Shown piece by piece: positions 17,916 to 27,980 of a stretch of 64,000 bases of DNA. Positions within the stretch are counted from its first letter, which is position 1, and every line of letters starts with the position of its first letter. The notes beneath the pieces are model-generated. The model was not told where the DNA came from and did not search any database. It was given only the letters and a program-made list of their open reading frames with translations. Source of the DNA: Sinorhizobium sp. 6-70. Lineage in GTDB: Bacteria > Pseudomonadota > Alphaproteobacteria > Rhizobiales > Rhizobiaceae. The DNA is taken from contig NZ_JASKLS010000007.1 of the NCBI RefSeq assembly GCF_030124375.1, positions 1 through 64,000 on the forward strand, read 5' to 3'. Made by a program: the position numbers and the translations under genes.

Positions 17916-19133
17916 TTGGGAACTGATCTCAATGCCCCACTTGGCCAGAACCGGAAGGTGAGGCCCGCGCGTCGGCGCGACTTCCGCAGTTCCCTCGGCT
18001 ATACACTGATCAGCCTCGGTGCAGCCACCGTCGTCGGCCTTTCCGCCTGGAGCGCCCTATCGCCCGACGGGCTCACCCATGCGCCCGAGGCGCCGGAACT
18101 CGCCTCGAAAGGCACAGCATCGGCTGGAGAGACACCCGCAACGGCTGGCAAGGCTGATGCCGCAGGAAGGCGGAAAAGTCCTCTTCGCCCGGACGGCGCA
18201 CTTTCCGGCGCCCATGTCGAAGAGATGCTGACCAACGACGGGGCGACGGTCACGAAATACACGCCGCGATCGCGCGAAAGCGACGGCCCGGCATTCATCA
18301 ATGTCGGCGCCGTTCGCGGCCAGGATCCGCGGATGGCGGCGCTGCCGAACGAGGACCTGCTGGAGGACAGCCCGCAGGGCCGACTGCCGATCACCGGTCC
18401 TGATGGGCTTAGGCCGATGGATCAGTATGCGCGCCCATGGTCCGGCGCGCGAGGCACCCGCATTGCGCTTGTCTTGGGCGGGCTCGGCCTCAGCCAGACC
18501 GGAACGCAGCGGGCGATCCGAGACCTGCCGCCGGAGGTGACGTTTGCCTTTGCCGCCGCCGGCAACAGCTTGCAGCGCTGGATGCAGGACGCGCGACGCG
18601 ACGGCCATGAGATCCTGCTGCAGATTCCGATGGAGCCATTCGACTATCCCGACAATGATCCGGGCCCGCACGCGCTCCGCGTTTCATTGAGCGCCACGAA
18701 GAACCTCGCCGAACTGCACCGGAGCATGGGCCAGATCACCAACTATACCGGCATCATGAACTATCTCGGCGGACGCTTCCTCTCCGACGCCGATGCGCTG
18801 GAGCCGGTGATGCGCGACCTCGGCAAGCGCGGCTTGCTCTTTCTCGACGACGGCACATCGGCGCAATCGCTCTCGGGCACTTTGGCCGGCGCCTTCGACG
18901 TTCCGCATGGTTTTGCCGATGTCATCGTCGACAGCGAACTCAGCCGCGGCGCGATCCTGCGCAAGCTCGACGAACTGGAGCGCGTCGCAAGGCGCAATGG
19001 CACGGCGATCGGCGTCGCCTCCGTCTTCGAGGAAAGCGTGGCGGCAATCTCCGAATGGATGCAGGAGGCCGGCGGACGCGGCATCGAATTCGTCGGCGTT
19101 TCGGCGCTCGTCAAGGATCCGCAACAAAAGTGA
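17916..19133 (+). CDS. divergent polysaccharide deacetylase family protein (YibQ-like)
   Basis: A 405-residue protein beginning from a TTG (GTDLNAPLGQNRKVRPARR), the usual start for this family in rhizobia. It has one membrane segment at about 26-48 (YTLISLGAATVVGLSAW), a proline- and charge-rich linker, then a divergent deacetylase domain from ~175 (TRIALVLGGLGLSQTGTQ; ILLQIPMEPFDYP; GGRFLSDADALEPVM; GLLFLDDGTSAQS). Substrate unknown. It commonly sits beside envC and ctpA, which supports an envelope role. Confidence 0.85.
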   Translation: MGTDLNAPLGQNRKVRPARRRDFRSSLGYTLISLGAATVVGLSAWSALSPDGLTHAPEAPELASKGTASAGETPATAGKADAAGRRKSPLRPDGALSGAHVEEMLTNDGATVTKYTPRSRESDGPAFINVGAVRGQDPRMAALPNEDLLEDSPQGRLPITGPDGLRPMDQYARPWSGARGTRIALVLGGLGLSQTGTQRAIRDLPPEVTFAFAAAGNSLQRWMQDARRDGHEILLQIPMEPFDYPDNDPGPHALRVSLSATKNLAELHRSMGQITNYTGIMNYLGGRFLSDADALEPVMRDLGKRGLLFLDDGTSAQSLSGTLAGAFDVPHGFADVIVDSELSRGAILRKLDELERVARRNGTAIGVASVFEESVAAISEWMQEAGGRGIEFVGVSALVKDPQQK

Positions 19134-19219
19134 GATAAGCGGGGCGAAACAGGGAGCGATCTCCAATCGGGCCGCCGTATCGCTACGGCATTGCATCGGG
19201 TCATGCGGGCTGGCAACGC

Positions 19220-19325
19220 CTACAGCGCCGCGCGTCTTATCAGACGCGCCAAGGACGCTGTAGCCCTTTGAATTGCTGCATGTTTTTGTCTTTAAGTCGA
19301 CGACGATTTAAGGAAACATGCAGTA
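19220..19325. repeat. RIME-like palindromic repeat, type 1 (well conserved)
   Basis: It runs CTACAGCGCCGCGCGTCTTA through CGCTGTAG, then GAATTGCTGCATG and the second hairpin ending AAACATGCAGTA. This is a good reference copy. It lies just before rppH. Confidence 0.9.
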
Positions 19326-19348
19326 GGGACGAGAGAAGGGAAATCAGT

Positions 19349-19876
19349 ATGAGCAAGGACAAAAGCAAGGTCGTGAAGGCGGAAGACCTGCCCTACCGGC
19401 CCTGCGTCGGCGTCATGGTCCTGAACCGAGAAGGCCTCGTCTGGGCCGGGCATCGGATCGCCGTCGGCAATTCGGAATATGATGGCTCGCCGCAACAGTG
19501 GCAGATGCCACAGGGCGGGATCGACAAGGGCGAGGATCCGCTCAAGGCCGCTTACCGCGAACTCTACGAGGAAACCGGCATTCGCTCGGTTTCGCTGCTT
19601 GCCGAGGCGCCGAACTGGATCAACTACGATCTACCGCCGCAATTGATCGGGATCGGCCTCAAAGGCAAGTATCGCGGGCAGACACAGCGCTGGTATGCCT
19701 TCCGCTTCGAAGGCGAGGAAAGCGAAATCGCCATCAATCCGCCACCCGGCGGCCACGATCCGGAATTCGACGCGTGGGAGTGGAAGTCGATGCACGAATT
19801 GCCGCATCTGATCGTGCCCTTCAAGCGCAAGGTCTATGAAGAGGTCGTTGCGACCTTTTCCCGTCTGGTGCGCTAA
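19349..19876 (+). CDS. rppH: RNA pyrophosphohydrolase (Nudix)
   Basis: A 175-residue enzyme that removes pyrophosphate from 5'-triphosphate RNA and starts mRNA decay. The Nudix box [20 protein letters not shown] is intact, followed by TGI. RppH marks include [27 protein letters not shown] and [12 protein letters not shown]. The ATG at 19349 follows GAGAAGGG. Its TAA stop is the first three bases of a type 2 palindromic repeat. Confidence 0.95.
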   Translation: MSKDKSKVVKAEDLPYRPCVGVMVLNREGLVWAGHRIAVGNSEYDGSPQQWQMPQGGIDKGEDPLKAAYRELYEETGIRSVSLLAEAPNWINYDLPPQLIGIGLKGKYRGQTQRWYAFRFEGEESEIAINPPPGGHDPEFDAWEWKSMHELPHLIVPFKRKVYEEVVATFSRLVR

Positions 19877-19980
19877 TGCATGTCGCCCAAAAGTGTGCAG
19901 CGGTTTTGGGACAACGACATGCATGAAAGCAAAGACCCAAGCGCGTCGCATGAGGCCGTTTGAACGCGACGCGCTTTAAA
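19874..19980. repeat. palindromic repeat, type 2
   Basis: It begins TAATGCATGTCGCCCAAAAG, with palindromes GCATGTCG...CGACATGC and AAGCGCGTCGC...GCGACGCGCTT. Its first three bases serve as the rppH stop codon. Confidence 0.8.
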
Positions 19981-20067
19981 AGGTTCTCCGCCCGCATCTG
20001 CCCCCTGCCGCCACGTTCTCCTGCAAGCTGAGGAAGGACGATGCCGCGCCGCCCGCGGCTCACGTCA

Positions 20068-20131
20068 CCTGCAGCGTCGCCCGTGTCATCAGGCGCGCAC
20101 AGAACGCCGTAGCACTTCGAACTGCCGCACC
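20068..20131. repeat. degenerate type 1 repeat fragment
   Basis: CCTGCAGCGTCGCCCGTGTC...GCACTTCGAACTGCCGCACC can be lined up with the first half of type 1 copies, with many changes. The second hairpin is absent. Confidence 0.5.
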
Positions 20132-20223
20132 GCCGGCGTCCCCTCGCCCCGGGCCAGGTCGCCCGATATTTGATTGACGAGCGAAAAAAAGCGCCGCGTT
20201 TGGCTGCGCGGCGCGGGCGATCC

Positions 20224-20330
20224 ACTACGGCGCCGTGCGTCTTTTCAGACGCACAAAGGACGCTGTAGCATTTTGAATTGCTGCATGTTTTTGTCCTTAA
20301 ACCGGTTACGGTTTGAAGAAACATGCAGTG
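20224..20330. repeat. RIME-like palindromic repeat, type 1
   Basis: It begins CTACGGCGCCGTGCGTC and ends AAACATGCAGTG. Base changes in the first arm are matched in the other (GTGCGTCT/AGACGCAC), so the hairpin is kept. It separates rppH from bfr. Confidence 0.85.
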
Positions 20331-20337
20331 GGCTGCG

Positions 20338-20823
20338 CTATTCGGCTTCGTCGGCCGAGGCAGCGTTGAGCTGACCGTACTTCTGCTCGCCGATCTTCTC
20401 GAGAAGATCGATCTGCGTCTCGAGGAAGTCGATATGGCCCTCTTCGTCTGCGAGCAGTTCCTCGAAGAGCTTCATGGAGACATAGTCTCCGGCGTCATGA
20501 CAGATGTCGCGGGATTTCTTGTAGGCCGTGCGAGCATCGTATTCACCGGCAAGGTCGGCCTTGAGCACTTCCTTGACGTTCTGCCCGATCCGCAGCGGCG
20601 CGACCGTCTGCAGGTTGGGATGGCCTTCGAGGAAGATGATGCGTGCGATGAGCTTGTCGGCGTGGTGCATTTCCTCAATGGATTCGACACGCTCCTTCTT
20701 TGCCAGAAGCGTGTAGCCCCAGTCTTCGAGGAGGCGGTAATGCAGCCAGTACTGGTTGACGGCGCCGAGTTCGAGATAGAGCGCTTCGTTAAGCTGCTCG
20801 ATGACCTTTTTGTCGCCTTTCAA
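20338..20823 (-). CDS. bfr: bacterioferritin
   Basis: A 161-residue iron-storage protein that forms a 24-subunit, heme-containing shell. The ferroxidase ligands lie in [25 protein letters not shown] (with the heme-ligand Met52) and [18 protein letters not shown]. The last ~20 residues are a polar tail. It starts inside the end of bfd, with about 35 bases of overlap, so iron storage and release proteins are coupled. It probably shares the Irr-controlled promoter upstream of bfd. Confidence 0.97.
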   Translation of the reverse strand: MKGDKKVIEQLNEALYLELGAVNQYWLHYRLLEDWGYTLLAKKERVESIEEMHHADKLIARIIFLEGHPNLQTVAPLRIGQNVKEVLKADLAGEYDARTAYKKSRDICHDAGDYVSMKLFEELLADEEGHIDFLETQIDLLEKIGEQKYGQLNAASADEAE

Positions 20824-21100
20824 GATCCGCCCTCCGGTTTTCCTCGTGGAATTGTTTTAGGCGGATCATGAAATCAAATATCTCGGCTTCCGTCGAGTCG
20901 CGACGGGCGTGATATTGCTCGGTGGTACGGATGATGATGTCGACGACATTCGGGAAGCAGCCGCAGCAACGGCCGCGTTTTTCCATCGCGTGATAGACCT
21001 TCGCCGGCACGATCAACTGCCAACAATCTTGGTCAAGCAGGCTGATGATCGTGTCTTCGATCTCTTTTTCGGTGATGAAATTGCAGCTGCAAACCAGCAT
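20789..21100 (-). CDS. bfd: bacterioferritin-associated ferredoxin
   Basis: A [2Fe-2S] protein that reduces bacterioferritin to release iron. Cluster cysteines are in [10 protein letters not shown] and in [12 protein letters not shown]. At 103 residues it is longer than the ~64-residue Pseudomonas or E. coli protein, with a C-terminal helical extension ([20 protein letters not shown]) that overlaps bfr. The ATG at 21100 follows GGCGAGACGAG; a longer frame from 21148 lacks support. Confidence 0.9.
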   Translation of the reverse strand: MLVCSCNFITEKEIEDTIISLLDQDCWQLIVPAKVYHAMEKRGRCCGCFPNVVDIIIRTTEQYHARRDSTEAEIFDFMIRLKQFHEENRRADLERRQKGHRAA

Positions 21101-21202
21101 CTCGTCTCGCCTATCAAACGCAACGCCCTGATTTCTCGCATAAAGCAAAAGAGGATATTTGCCGTCAAGAAAAAACTCCTCCCCGTAAAGTTGAGGGGTG
21201 TA

Positions 21203-21218
21203 TTAGAGCCGTTCTAAA
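21203..21218. promoter_or_regulatory. Irr-binding ICE-type box upstream of bfd-bfr
   Basis: TTAGAGCCGTTCTAAA fits the rhizobial ICE motif (TTTAGAA-N3-TTCTAAA) with few mismatches and near-perfect dyad symmetry. It lies about 100 bp upstream of bfd. Irr is known to bind such sites and repress iron-storage genes when iron is low. Confidence 0.65.
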
Positions 21219-21375
21219 CTTGACGAAAACCATCGCATTTTCATTACATTAGCCGATTCTAAGGAGACGTTTTTTCTTCCAGAGCTTGCAATTTTGGCTG
21301 GATCGCCTGCGACATTTTTACACAGGCGCGAGTGAAGCGTCGCAAATCTAGCCAACGGCGAGATCCCACCGGACC

Positions 21376-24300
21376 TCAGTGGAAGTTGCGTCCTTTCGGC
21401 ATGACATCGGCCGCCTCGGTTGCCCCATCCCGGTGCTGGCCTGCACGGGCGGGCAGGGCCAGCCGCAATTGCTTGAGCGCCTTCTTTTCACCGGCGTCGG
21501 CCGTTGGCCGCAAAGCCTCGTCCGCACGGTCGTTGACGGCGAAACGCCGTGCTTCGTTGCGCAAGAGGCCGAGCATGGGCGTTATGTCCTCGATATGCTC
21601 GGCGACCACATGGATGACGCCGCTTTCGCTCTGCAAGCGGCCACGGACTTTCACAAGCCGCGCGCCCATGACCTGCGCCCGGTATTTCTTGAACATCTTT
21701 TCCCAGACGATGATGTTGGCGACGCCGGTCTCGTCCTCGATCGTCATGAAGATAACGCCCTTGGCCGACCCCGGGCGCTGGCGAACGAGCACAAGCCCGG
21801 CGACGGTGACCCTTCTTCCCGCGGCGGTCGCCGCCAGATCGCGACTGGTCAAAATGCCCATTCGCGAGAAATCCTCCCGCATGAAGGAAACAGGGTGGGC
21901 CTTCAGCGAAAGCGTCAGGTAGCGATAGTCGTTGATGACATGTTCTCCGGGGAGCATGTGAGGCAACGTGACCGCCGGCTCGGCTCTCAGATCCGTGGAA
22001 CCCGCGCCATCGAAAAGCGGCAGGCGCTCGACTGCCGACGCCTCGTCCAGCGCCTTCACCGCCCAGAGGGCCGCACGCCGATCGAGGCCGATGGATCGGA
22101 AGGCATCGGCATCCGCAAGGCGTTCCAGAACGGACCGGGTAAGCCCCGAACGCATCCAGAGATCATGGACGGAGCGATATCCCTTGCCCCGACGCGCAAC
22201 AAGCGCATCCATATCGGTTTGTCTCAACCCCTTGACCAGCCGGAAGCCCAGCCGGACAGCCTTCTCAGTCCGGATTACGCCTGTCATCTCGGCATGTCGA
22301 GGACTGATCGCTGCCTTTTTGAACATGCCCTCGCCTTCGAGCAGGGCGTCCCAGCTCGAAAAATTGATGTCGACAGGCAGCACCTTGACCCCATGTTCGC
22401 GGGCGTCGCGCACAAGCTGCGCCGGCGCATAGAAGCCCATCGGCTGCGAGTTCAGGATCGCCGCGCAGAAGACATCCGGATAATAGGCCTTGAACCAGGA
22501 CGAGGCATAGACGAGGGATGCGAAGGAGGCCGCATGACTCTCGGGGAAGCCGTATTCGCCGAAACCCTTGATCTGGTTGAAGCAACGCTCGGCAAACTCC
22601 CTGTCGTAGCCGTTCTTGACCATGCCCTCGATCATCTTTCGCTCGAAGGTATGGATCGTGCCGGTCCGCTTGAAGGTCGCCATGGCGCGGCGGAGCTGAT
22701 CGGCTTCACTGGGCGAAAAACCGGCGGCGGTGATCGCGATCTGCATCGCCTGCTCCTGGAACAGCGGCACGCCGAGCGTCCGGGCAAGGACCGGCCTCAA
22801 CTCCGGTTTCGGAAAATCAAAAACGTTTTCACCTCTTCGCTGCGCCTCGCGTCGCTTCAAATAGGGGTGCACCATGTTGCCCTGGATCGGCCCCGGGCGG
22901 ACGATCGCGACCTCGATCACCAGATCGTACATTTCGCGCGGCTGCAGGCGCGGCAGCATGCTCATCTGCGCCCGGCTTTCGATCTGGAAAACGCCGATCG
23001 TGTCGGCGCGGCAAATCATGTCGTAAACGGCCGGCTGATGATCCTGATAGATTTCCGCGAGCTTCTTCGGCTCGCCGTAATGCGCCTCCAGAAGCTTGAA
23101 GGCCTTGGCGAGGCAGCTCAGCATGCCGAGCGCCAGCACATCGACCTTCAGGATCTTCAGATGGTCGAGGTCGTCCTTGTCCCATTCGATCATGTAACGG
23201 TCGGGCATGGCGGTGTTCATGATCGGCACCACCTCGTCGAGCCGGTCGCGGGTGATCACGAAGCCGCCGACATGCTGCGACAGGTGTCGCGGAAAGTTCA
23301 AGAGCAAGCTGGCATAGCCAAGAACACGGCGGGTGAGCGGGTCCGAAGCATCGAGACCCGCAGCCTTTGCCTGGTCCTCGGTGAAGGCCGAAGAGCTCCA
23401 GCCCCAGATCGGGCTCACGAGCGCCGACTGGACATCTTCCGAAAGGCCGAAGGCCTTGGCGACCTCGCGCCCGGCCGAGCGCGAGCGATAGCTGATCACC
23501 GCAGCCGTCAGCCCGGCATGCTCCCTGCCGTAGGTTCTGTAGATGTGCTGGATGACCTCCTCGCGCCGCTCGTGCTCGAAATCGACATCGATATCTGGCG
23601 GCTCGTCACGGTCGCGCGACAGGAACCGGTCGAAAAGCAGGGTGAACTTCTGCGGATCGACATCGGTGATGCCGAGGCAGAAACAGACCGAGGAATTGGC
23701 CGCAGACCCACGGCCCTGGCAAAGGATTTTCTCACTGCGGGCAAACTTCACCAGCTTATGCACGGTCAGGAAATAGGGCTCGTATTTCTTGTCGTTGATG
23801 AGTTCGAGCTCATATTCGATCTGCCGCTCCACCTTTTCCGGCACACCGGCAGGATAGCGTTCGGCCGCGCCTTCGGCGACAAGCCGCTTCAAGGTTTCGG
23901 CCGGCGTTTCGCCTTCGGCGTTTTCATTCGGATACTGGTGGCTGAGTTCATCGAGATTGAAGGCGAGACGCTTGAAGACCTTGCGTGCATTGACGATCGC
24001 CTCGGGGTAATCGCTGAAAAGCCGCGCCATTTCCTTCGGGCCTTTCAGGTGCCTTTCGGCATTCTTCTGGAGAAGGAAGCCGGCGCTGGCGACCGTGACA
24101 TGTTCCCGAATGGCGGTGACGACATCCGCGAGCGGCCTGTATTGCGGATCATGGTAAAGCGCGTCATTGGTGGCCAGAAGCCGCACGCCGGCCTTCCGGG
24201 CGAGAGCGGCAAGAACGGCGAAATCATGCCGGTCGAAGCCGTCGTAACGCGGCGTCATTCCGAGATAGAGCCTGTTGCCCGCATGCTGCAGCTTTTCCAG

Positions 24301-24726
24301 GATATTTCCAAGAAGGCCTGCGTCCGGTCGCCCCTCGCCCTGCATGACGATAAGGAGAAGATCCTCCTGCCACTCGAAAAGATCCGCGAGATAAAGCGTG
24401 CAGTCTCCTTTCTTCGAGCGCAGGTTTCCGGCGCTGAGCAGGCGACACAGATGCCCCCACCCCCTCCTGTTTCTTGGATAGGCGAGGATATCCGGCGTGC
24501 CGTCGGCAAAAACCAGACGCGCGCCCGGCCGGAAAGGATATCCCTCCACTTTTGCCTTGGCATGGGCCCGGACGACGCCCGCGACGCTGTTGCGATCGGC
24601 GATGCCGAGGCCGGCAAGCCCGACCTTCTTGGCAAAGACGATCATTTCCTCGGCGGGCGCCGCTCCTTCCAGAAAGGAGAAATTCGTGCGCGCGCCAAGC
24701 TCGTAGAAGGCAGGATCCGCGCTCAT
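21376..24726 (-). CDS. dnaE2: error-prone DNA polymerase (DnaE2/ImuC)
   Basis: A 1116-residue C-family polymerase of the SOS mutasome. The N-terminal PHP domain starts [20 protein letters not shown]; the palm carries [20 protein letters not shown] and [14 protein letters not shown], the catalytic acidic residues; further marks are [31 protein letters not shown] and a C-terminal OB fold ([19 protein letters not shown]). The ATG overlaps the imuB stop by four bases. With ImuA and ImuB it does translesion synthesis after DNA damage; LexA control is expected from the box before imuA. Confidence 0.97.
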   Translation of the reverse strand: MSADPAFYELGARTNFSFLEGAAPAEEMIVFAKKVGLAGLGIADRNSVAGVVRAHAKAKVEGYPFRPGARLVFADGTPDILAYPRNRRGWGHLCRLLSAGNLRSKKGDCTLYLADLFEWQEDLLLIVMQGEGRPDAGLLGNILEKLQHAGNRLYLGMTPRYDGFDRHDFAVLAALARKAGVRLLATNDALYHDPQYRPLADVVTAIREHVTVASAGFLLQKNAERHLKGPKEMARLFSDYPEAIVNARKVFKRLAFNLDELSHQYPNENAEGETPAETLKRLVAEGAAERYPAGVPEKVERQIEYELELINDKKYEPYFLTVHKLVKFARSEKILCQGRGSAANSSVCFCLGITDVDPQKFTLLFDRFLSRDRDEPPDIDVDFEHERREEVIQHIYRTYGREHAGLTAAVISYRSRSAGREVAKAFGLSEDVQSALVSPIWGWSSSAFTEDQAKAAGLDASDPLTRRVLGYASLLLNFPRHLSQHVGGFVITRDRLDEVVPIMNTAMPDRYMIEWDKDDLDHLKILKVDVLALGMLSCLAKAFKLLEAHYGEPKKLAEIYQDHQPAVYDMICRADTIGVFQIESRAQMSMLPRLQPREMYDLVIEVAIVRPGPIQGNMVHPYLKRREAQRRGENVFDFPKPELRPVLARTLGVPLFQEQAMQIAITAAGFSPSEADQLRRAMATFKRTGTIHTFERKMIEGMVKNGYDREFAERCFNQIKGFGEYGFPESHAASFASLVYASSWFKAYYPDVFCAAILNSQPMGFYAPAQLVRDAREHGVKVLPVDINFSSWDALLEGEGMFKKAAISPRHAEMTGVIRTEKAVRLGFRLVKGLRQTDMDALVARRGKGYRSVHDLWMRSGLTRSVLERLADADAFRSIGLDRRAALWAVKALDEASAVERLPLFDGAGSTDLRAEPAVTLPHMLPGEHVINDYRYLTLSLKAHPVSFMREDFSRMGILTSRDLAATAAGRRVTVAGLVLVRQRPGSAKGVIFMTIEDETGVANIIVWEKMFKKYRAQVMGARLVKVRGRLQSESGVIHVVAEHIEDITPMLGLLRNEARRFAVNDRADEALRPTADAGEKKALKQLRLALPARAGQHRDGATEAADVMPKGRNFH

Positions 24727-26330
24727 GCGAAAACTCCATGCATGAACCAGCGGGGCGAGGATGTCTCCCGTCCGTAAAGGCCCTCGCGGAACAGCCAGAA
24801 ACGGCGGCCTTCCTGATCCTCGACCCGGAAGTAGTCGCGGGTCGGATGCCCCTCCCCATCGATCCACCATTCGGCGGCGATGCGCTCCGGTCCTTCGGCG
24901 CGGGCGACGCGATACTGGGTCTTGCGCCAGTTGAAGCTGCGCGGCGCGCCATCGGGTACTTCGGCCGTCGCTTCGACAAGTTCAGGATGCGTGAAAATCC
25001 GAAGCGGGCGATTCTTGGGGAAGACTTTTTCATCGCCTGGACGGGATCCGATGAGCGCCGCGACATCTTCCAAAGGAGCAAATCCGCCGGCGCGTTCCGG
25101 CAGATGGCTTTCGGCAAGGGTCGCAAGCATCAGGCAATCCGGCCCGAAGCGGGCGCATAGCTTGTCGGCGAAGGCGGCCAGCGGCTGGCTTTCATCGGGA
25201 ACGCCGGAAAAATCCTCCTGGGCAGGATCGAGCCTTTCGCTTCTGAGGACGGATAGCCGGAGGATCTCGAAACCATATCCGGCATCGAGGTCATCATGAA
25301 CCGCCTGCAACCGCTCGCGAAAGAGAGCCGCGATCCGATCGGCGTCGTTCAAGGGAACGGCCGCATGTGCCTGAATGCGAAACACCCGGCCATCGACGCG
25401 AATGAGGAGAAGTTCGAACAGACGCCCGCCTTCGCCATGCCGCTCCAGCGAGAGGCGGACATCACCGGAAAGATGCCGCGCCAGTTCAAGAATGTGCTCT
25501 TCGTCCTGGAGCGGCTCGGCAAGGCGGCGTTCGGCAGAAAAGCTTGGAACGGGAAGACGGGGCGAGAGAGGCTCGTCTACATGGCCCCTCGCCTGATCGA
25601 GCCGCAGGAGAAGAGAAGGACCGAAGCGGCGGGCCAGAGGCGCGCGCGGTGCTTGAAGAACATCACCAATCTCCTTCAGCCCGACCCGTTCGAGCAGGGC
25701 GACGGTTTCCGCCGGCAGGCGCAGGGCGGCGACCGGCAAGGGTGCGAGAACCCGTTCGGCATCCTCGGGCGCGATGACGGCGGCACTGCCGTAGCGGGCA
25801 ACCGCCCAGGAGAGGCCCGCAGAGGAGGAGATCACCGCCCGCGCCTCGACGCCGAGCAGGAAGAGGCGCGAAAGCACGTCGTCGACCAGCGCCTTCTCGC
25901 CGCCGTGAAGATGGGCGCAGCCGGTGATGTCGAGGAACAGGCCATCCTTTCCGTCGAGCGCGACCAGCGGCGTATAGCGATCGCACCAGTCGGCAAGCCC
26001 CTCCAGAAAGGCCCGGTCCGCCGCCGGATCGTCGATGACCACATCGAGCGTCGGACACATGGCGCGGGCCTCCGCCGCCCCTTGGCCCCGCTTCAGGCCT
26101 ATCCGTTCGGCAAGCGTGTCAAGCGCGACGAGCCGCATGGCATTGTCGATCTTGGCAGCGAACACGATAGGCGGATGATCAGGACGCCCTTGCGTAAGCC
26201 AGGAAGCGCCCCAGCGGATCCGCGCCAATCGATCGGCCGACAGATGCGGAAAATGGATCGACAGAATTCGCTGGTTGTCCGTCTGCCTGAGGAGCGACGG
26301 ACTGCTCGATGGTGTAGAAGCGGCGGTCAT
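24723..26330 (-). CDS. imuB: ImuB, catalytically inactive Y-family polymerase-like protein
   Basis: A product of about 535 residues starting [20 protein letters not shown]. The Y-family fold is shown by [20 protein letters not shown] and [17 protein letters not shown], but the paired catalytic acids of active polymerases are not conserved (for example, the first position reads IHFPHLS). ImuB is the mutasome hub that links DnaE2, ImuA and the beta clamp. GGAATGGAATG precedes the chosen ATG. This start makes it overlap imuA by about 150 bases, unusually long; a later start in the same frame is possible. Confidence 0.9.
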   Translation of the reverse strand: MTAASTPSSSPSLLRQTDNQRILSIHFPHLSADRLARIRWGASWLTQGRPDHPPIVFAAKIDNAMRLVALDTLAERIGLKRGQGAAEARAMCPTLDVVIDDPAADRAFLEGLADWCDRYTPLVALDGKDGLFLDITGCAHLHGGEKALVDDVLSRLFLLGVEARAVISSSAGLSWAVARYGSAAVIAPEDAERVLAPLPVAALRLPAETVALLERVGLKEIGDVLQAPRAPLARRFGPSLLLRLDQARGHVDEPLSPRLPVPSFSAERRLAEPLQDEEHILELARHLSGDVRLSLERHGEGGRLFELLLIRVDGRVFRIQAHAAVPLNDADRIAALFRERLQAVHDDLDAGYGFEILRLSVLRSERLDPAQEDFSGVPDESQPLAAFADKLCARFGPDCLMLATLAESHLPERAGGFAPLEDVAALIGSRPGDEKVFPKNRPLRIFTHPELVEATAEVPDGAPRSFNWRKTQYRVARAEGPERIAAEWWIDGEGHPTRDYFRVEDQEGRRFWLFREGLYGRETSSPRWFMHGVFA

Positions 26331-27126
26331 GGGCATTCCATTCCAGAAAGATATCGGCAGAGGCGTAAGCCCTGCTTTTTTCGACAAGGACGTGAAAGGC
26401 TGGATGACTGATGCTGCCGCAAAGCATCGAGCCATCGGGGAGAGGTCGCTCGCCGGCAGATGCCGGTTTGATCTGAAGCCGGAAAAAGGCACTGCTCGCC
26501 TCCTCCTCGCCTGCCTGCCGGAAGAGAAGAAGAGGCACTCCGCCCGCCCGGGCCCTTACATGCAGGCGCCTGCTCTCGCTCAAGGCGAGACAGTCGGGAT
26601 TGCCGCGGATTTCCAGAACGACGGTCGCGAAGACCGGTACCGAAAGAGCCGTTTCGGCAACCCAGAGCGCATCCTTGACCGTGCGTATTGAAACGAACAG
26701 GAAGCGCTCGATGTCGAGCCCATAGGATTTGAGGCCAGGCGCATAGGGAAGCCCGGCCTCGCGAGAGGCAAGGGCCTGGCTGATCCACAGGACCGGCGCC
26801 AGATGACCCTTCTCCTTCTTCCTCCGCTGACAGAGCACCGCAAGTGCCGTCACGAAACCGGCGGCTGCACCCGCATCGCGCGTTTCGGCATTGCGGATTT
26901 CCGTCATACCCTCGAGCGGCAGCCCGCCCTCGAGCACGTCATCGAGCGGCGGGACGCCAAGGGGCAGGATCTTGTTGCAGGACGCCTCCTCCCTTTTGCG
27001 CCGGAAACCGGCAGGATCGGCCGCCTTGGCTGCACGCACGATCCCGGGCAGCCGGCGATTTTCAATCTGTGCTATGGTTTCGCGGAGGGAAAGAACGGTT
27101 TCCCGCTGCACGGCTTTCTCGGCCAT
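26179..27126 (-). CDS. imuA: ImuA, RecA-like mutasome protein
   Basis: A 315-residue member of the ImuA family, distantly related to RecA/SulA. Marks include LSLRETIAQIENRRLPG, the segment LPLGVPPLDDVLEGGLPLEG and APVLWISQALASREAGLPYA. No intact Walker A is seen. The ATG at 27126 follows GGTGGAG. It heads imuA-imuB-dnaE2, with a LexA-type box 21 bp upstream of the ATG. Confidence 0.9.
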   Translation of the reverse strand: MAEKAVQRETVLSLRETIAQIENRRLPGIVRAAKAADPAGFRRKREEASCNKILPLGVPPLDDVLEGGLPLEGMTEIRNAETRDAGAAAGFVTALAVLCQRRKKEKGHLAPVLWISQALASREAGLPYAPGLKSYGLDIERFLFVSIRTVKDALWVAETALSVPVFATVVLEIRGNPDCLALSESRRLHVRARAGGVPLLLFRQAGEEEASSAFFRLQIKPASAGERPLPDGSMLCGSISHPAFHVLVEKSRAYASADIFLEWNAHDRRFYTIEQSVAPQADGQPANSVDPFSASVGRSIGADPLGRFLAYARAS

Positions 27127-27146
27127 GACGGTCGGCTCCACCAGAT

Positions 27147-27161
27147 GTTCATGTTATGTTC
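27147..27161. promoter_or_regulatory. LexA (SOS) box of the alphaproteobacterial type
   Basis: GTTCATGTTATGTTC is an exact GTTC-N7-GTTC, the direct-repeat operator known for alphaproteobacterial LexA. It lies just upstream of imuA, the leftward gene of the mutagenesis cassette. Confidence 0.85.
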
Positions 27162-27292
27162 TTATGGATTCCAGAGCCTGCCGCAAGAGTCAACAACCAA
27201 GTTTGAGAATTTATTCCTCACTCGGTCTGTGCAGAATTCAACACTCGAAAAACAAAGGAGAAATCGTTATATGAGGGCAACAAGGAGTGCCC

Positions 27293-27727
27293 ATGGCCCG
27301 CATTGACCAGACCGATGATTGGCGGGAACGCCACGCACCGACGCTCAGTACATTCGAACTGCTTGCGCTTGAAGCCTACAGCCATCTGCCGGAGGAATTC
27401 CGCAAGCTAACGACCGATCTCATGATCGAAGTCGCCGATTTTCCGAGCGACGACGTCTTCGAAGACATGGCGCTTGAAACGCCTTTCGACCTGCTTGGCC
27501 TGTTCGAAGGCCGCGGCATCGGCGAACGCTTCACTATGGAAACCGGCCAATTCCCGAACCGGATTACGCTCTATCGCCGCCCGATCCTCGACTACTGGGC
27601 GGAAAACGAGGAAACGCTGGGCGACATCATCACCCATGTGCTGATCCACGAGATCGGTCACCATTTCGGCCTTTCCGACGACGACATGGAGCGGATCGAG
27701 GCAAGCGTCGAACACGTGGGCGGCTAA
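27293..27727 (+). CDS. metallopeptidase family protein (DUF1025-like, zincin)
   Basis: A 144-residue protein with the zinc-binding motif HEIGHHFGLSDDDMERIE near its C-terminus and PNRITLYRRPILDYW before it, the pattern of the small minimal-zincin family. The ATG at 27293 follows AAGGAG at ideal distance. No signal peptide is present. Substrate unknown. It is transcribed away from the SOS cassette. Confidence 0.85.
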   Translation: MARIDQTDDWRERHAPTLSTFELLALEAYSHLPEEFRKLTTDLMIEVADFPSDDVFEDMALETPFDLLGLFEGRGIGERFTMETGQFPNRITLYRRPILDYWAENEETLGDIITHVLIHEIGHHFGLSDDDMERIEASVEHVGG

Positions 27728-27781
27728 TCCGAGAAAGTCTGTAACCGGCTTTCCGTCCTTCACCAACCTTCAACGCAAGCC

Positions 27782-27970
27782 TCAGTCTTCGATCTTGCGC
27801 GCCTCCGACACGAGCATGATCGGAACGCCGTCGCGGATTGGATAGGCAAGACGGGCCTTTTCGGAAACCAGCTCCTGCGCTTCGGCATCGTAGCTCAACC
27901 GCCCCTTCGTCAGCGGGCAGACGAGCAATTCGAGGAGCTTCGGAGCGACCTTGCTGGCGTTGATATCCAT
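27782..27970 (-). CDS. Trm112-family small protein
   Basis: A 62-residue protein: [20 protein letters not shown], then [20 protein letters not shown]. This is the Trm112p-like/UPF0434 family, whose eukaryotic members activate methyltransferases; here only the first CP motif remains and a full zinc site is not visible. The start [11 protein letters not shown] follows closely on the LON-domain gene. Confidence 0.88.
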   Translation of the reverse strand: MDINASKVAPKLLELLVCPLTKGRLSYDAEAQELVSEKARLAYPIRDGVPIMLVSEARKIED

Positions 27971-27980
27971 CGCTTTGCCG

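Noticed and set aside
21379..24777. A 1132-codon open frame opposite dnaE2
   Set aside because: Same codon-bias effect; the DnaE2 reading is complete and motif-rich.
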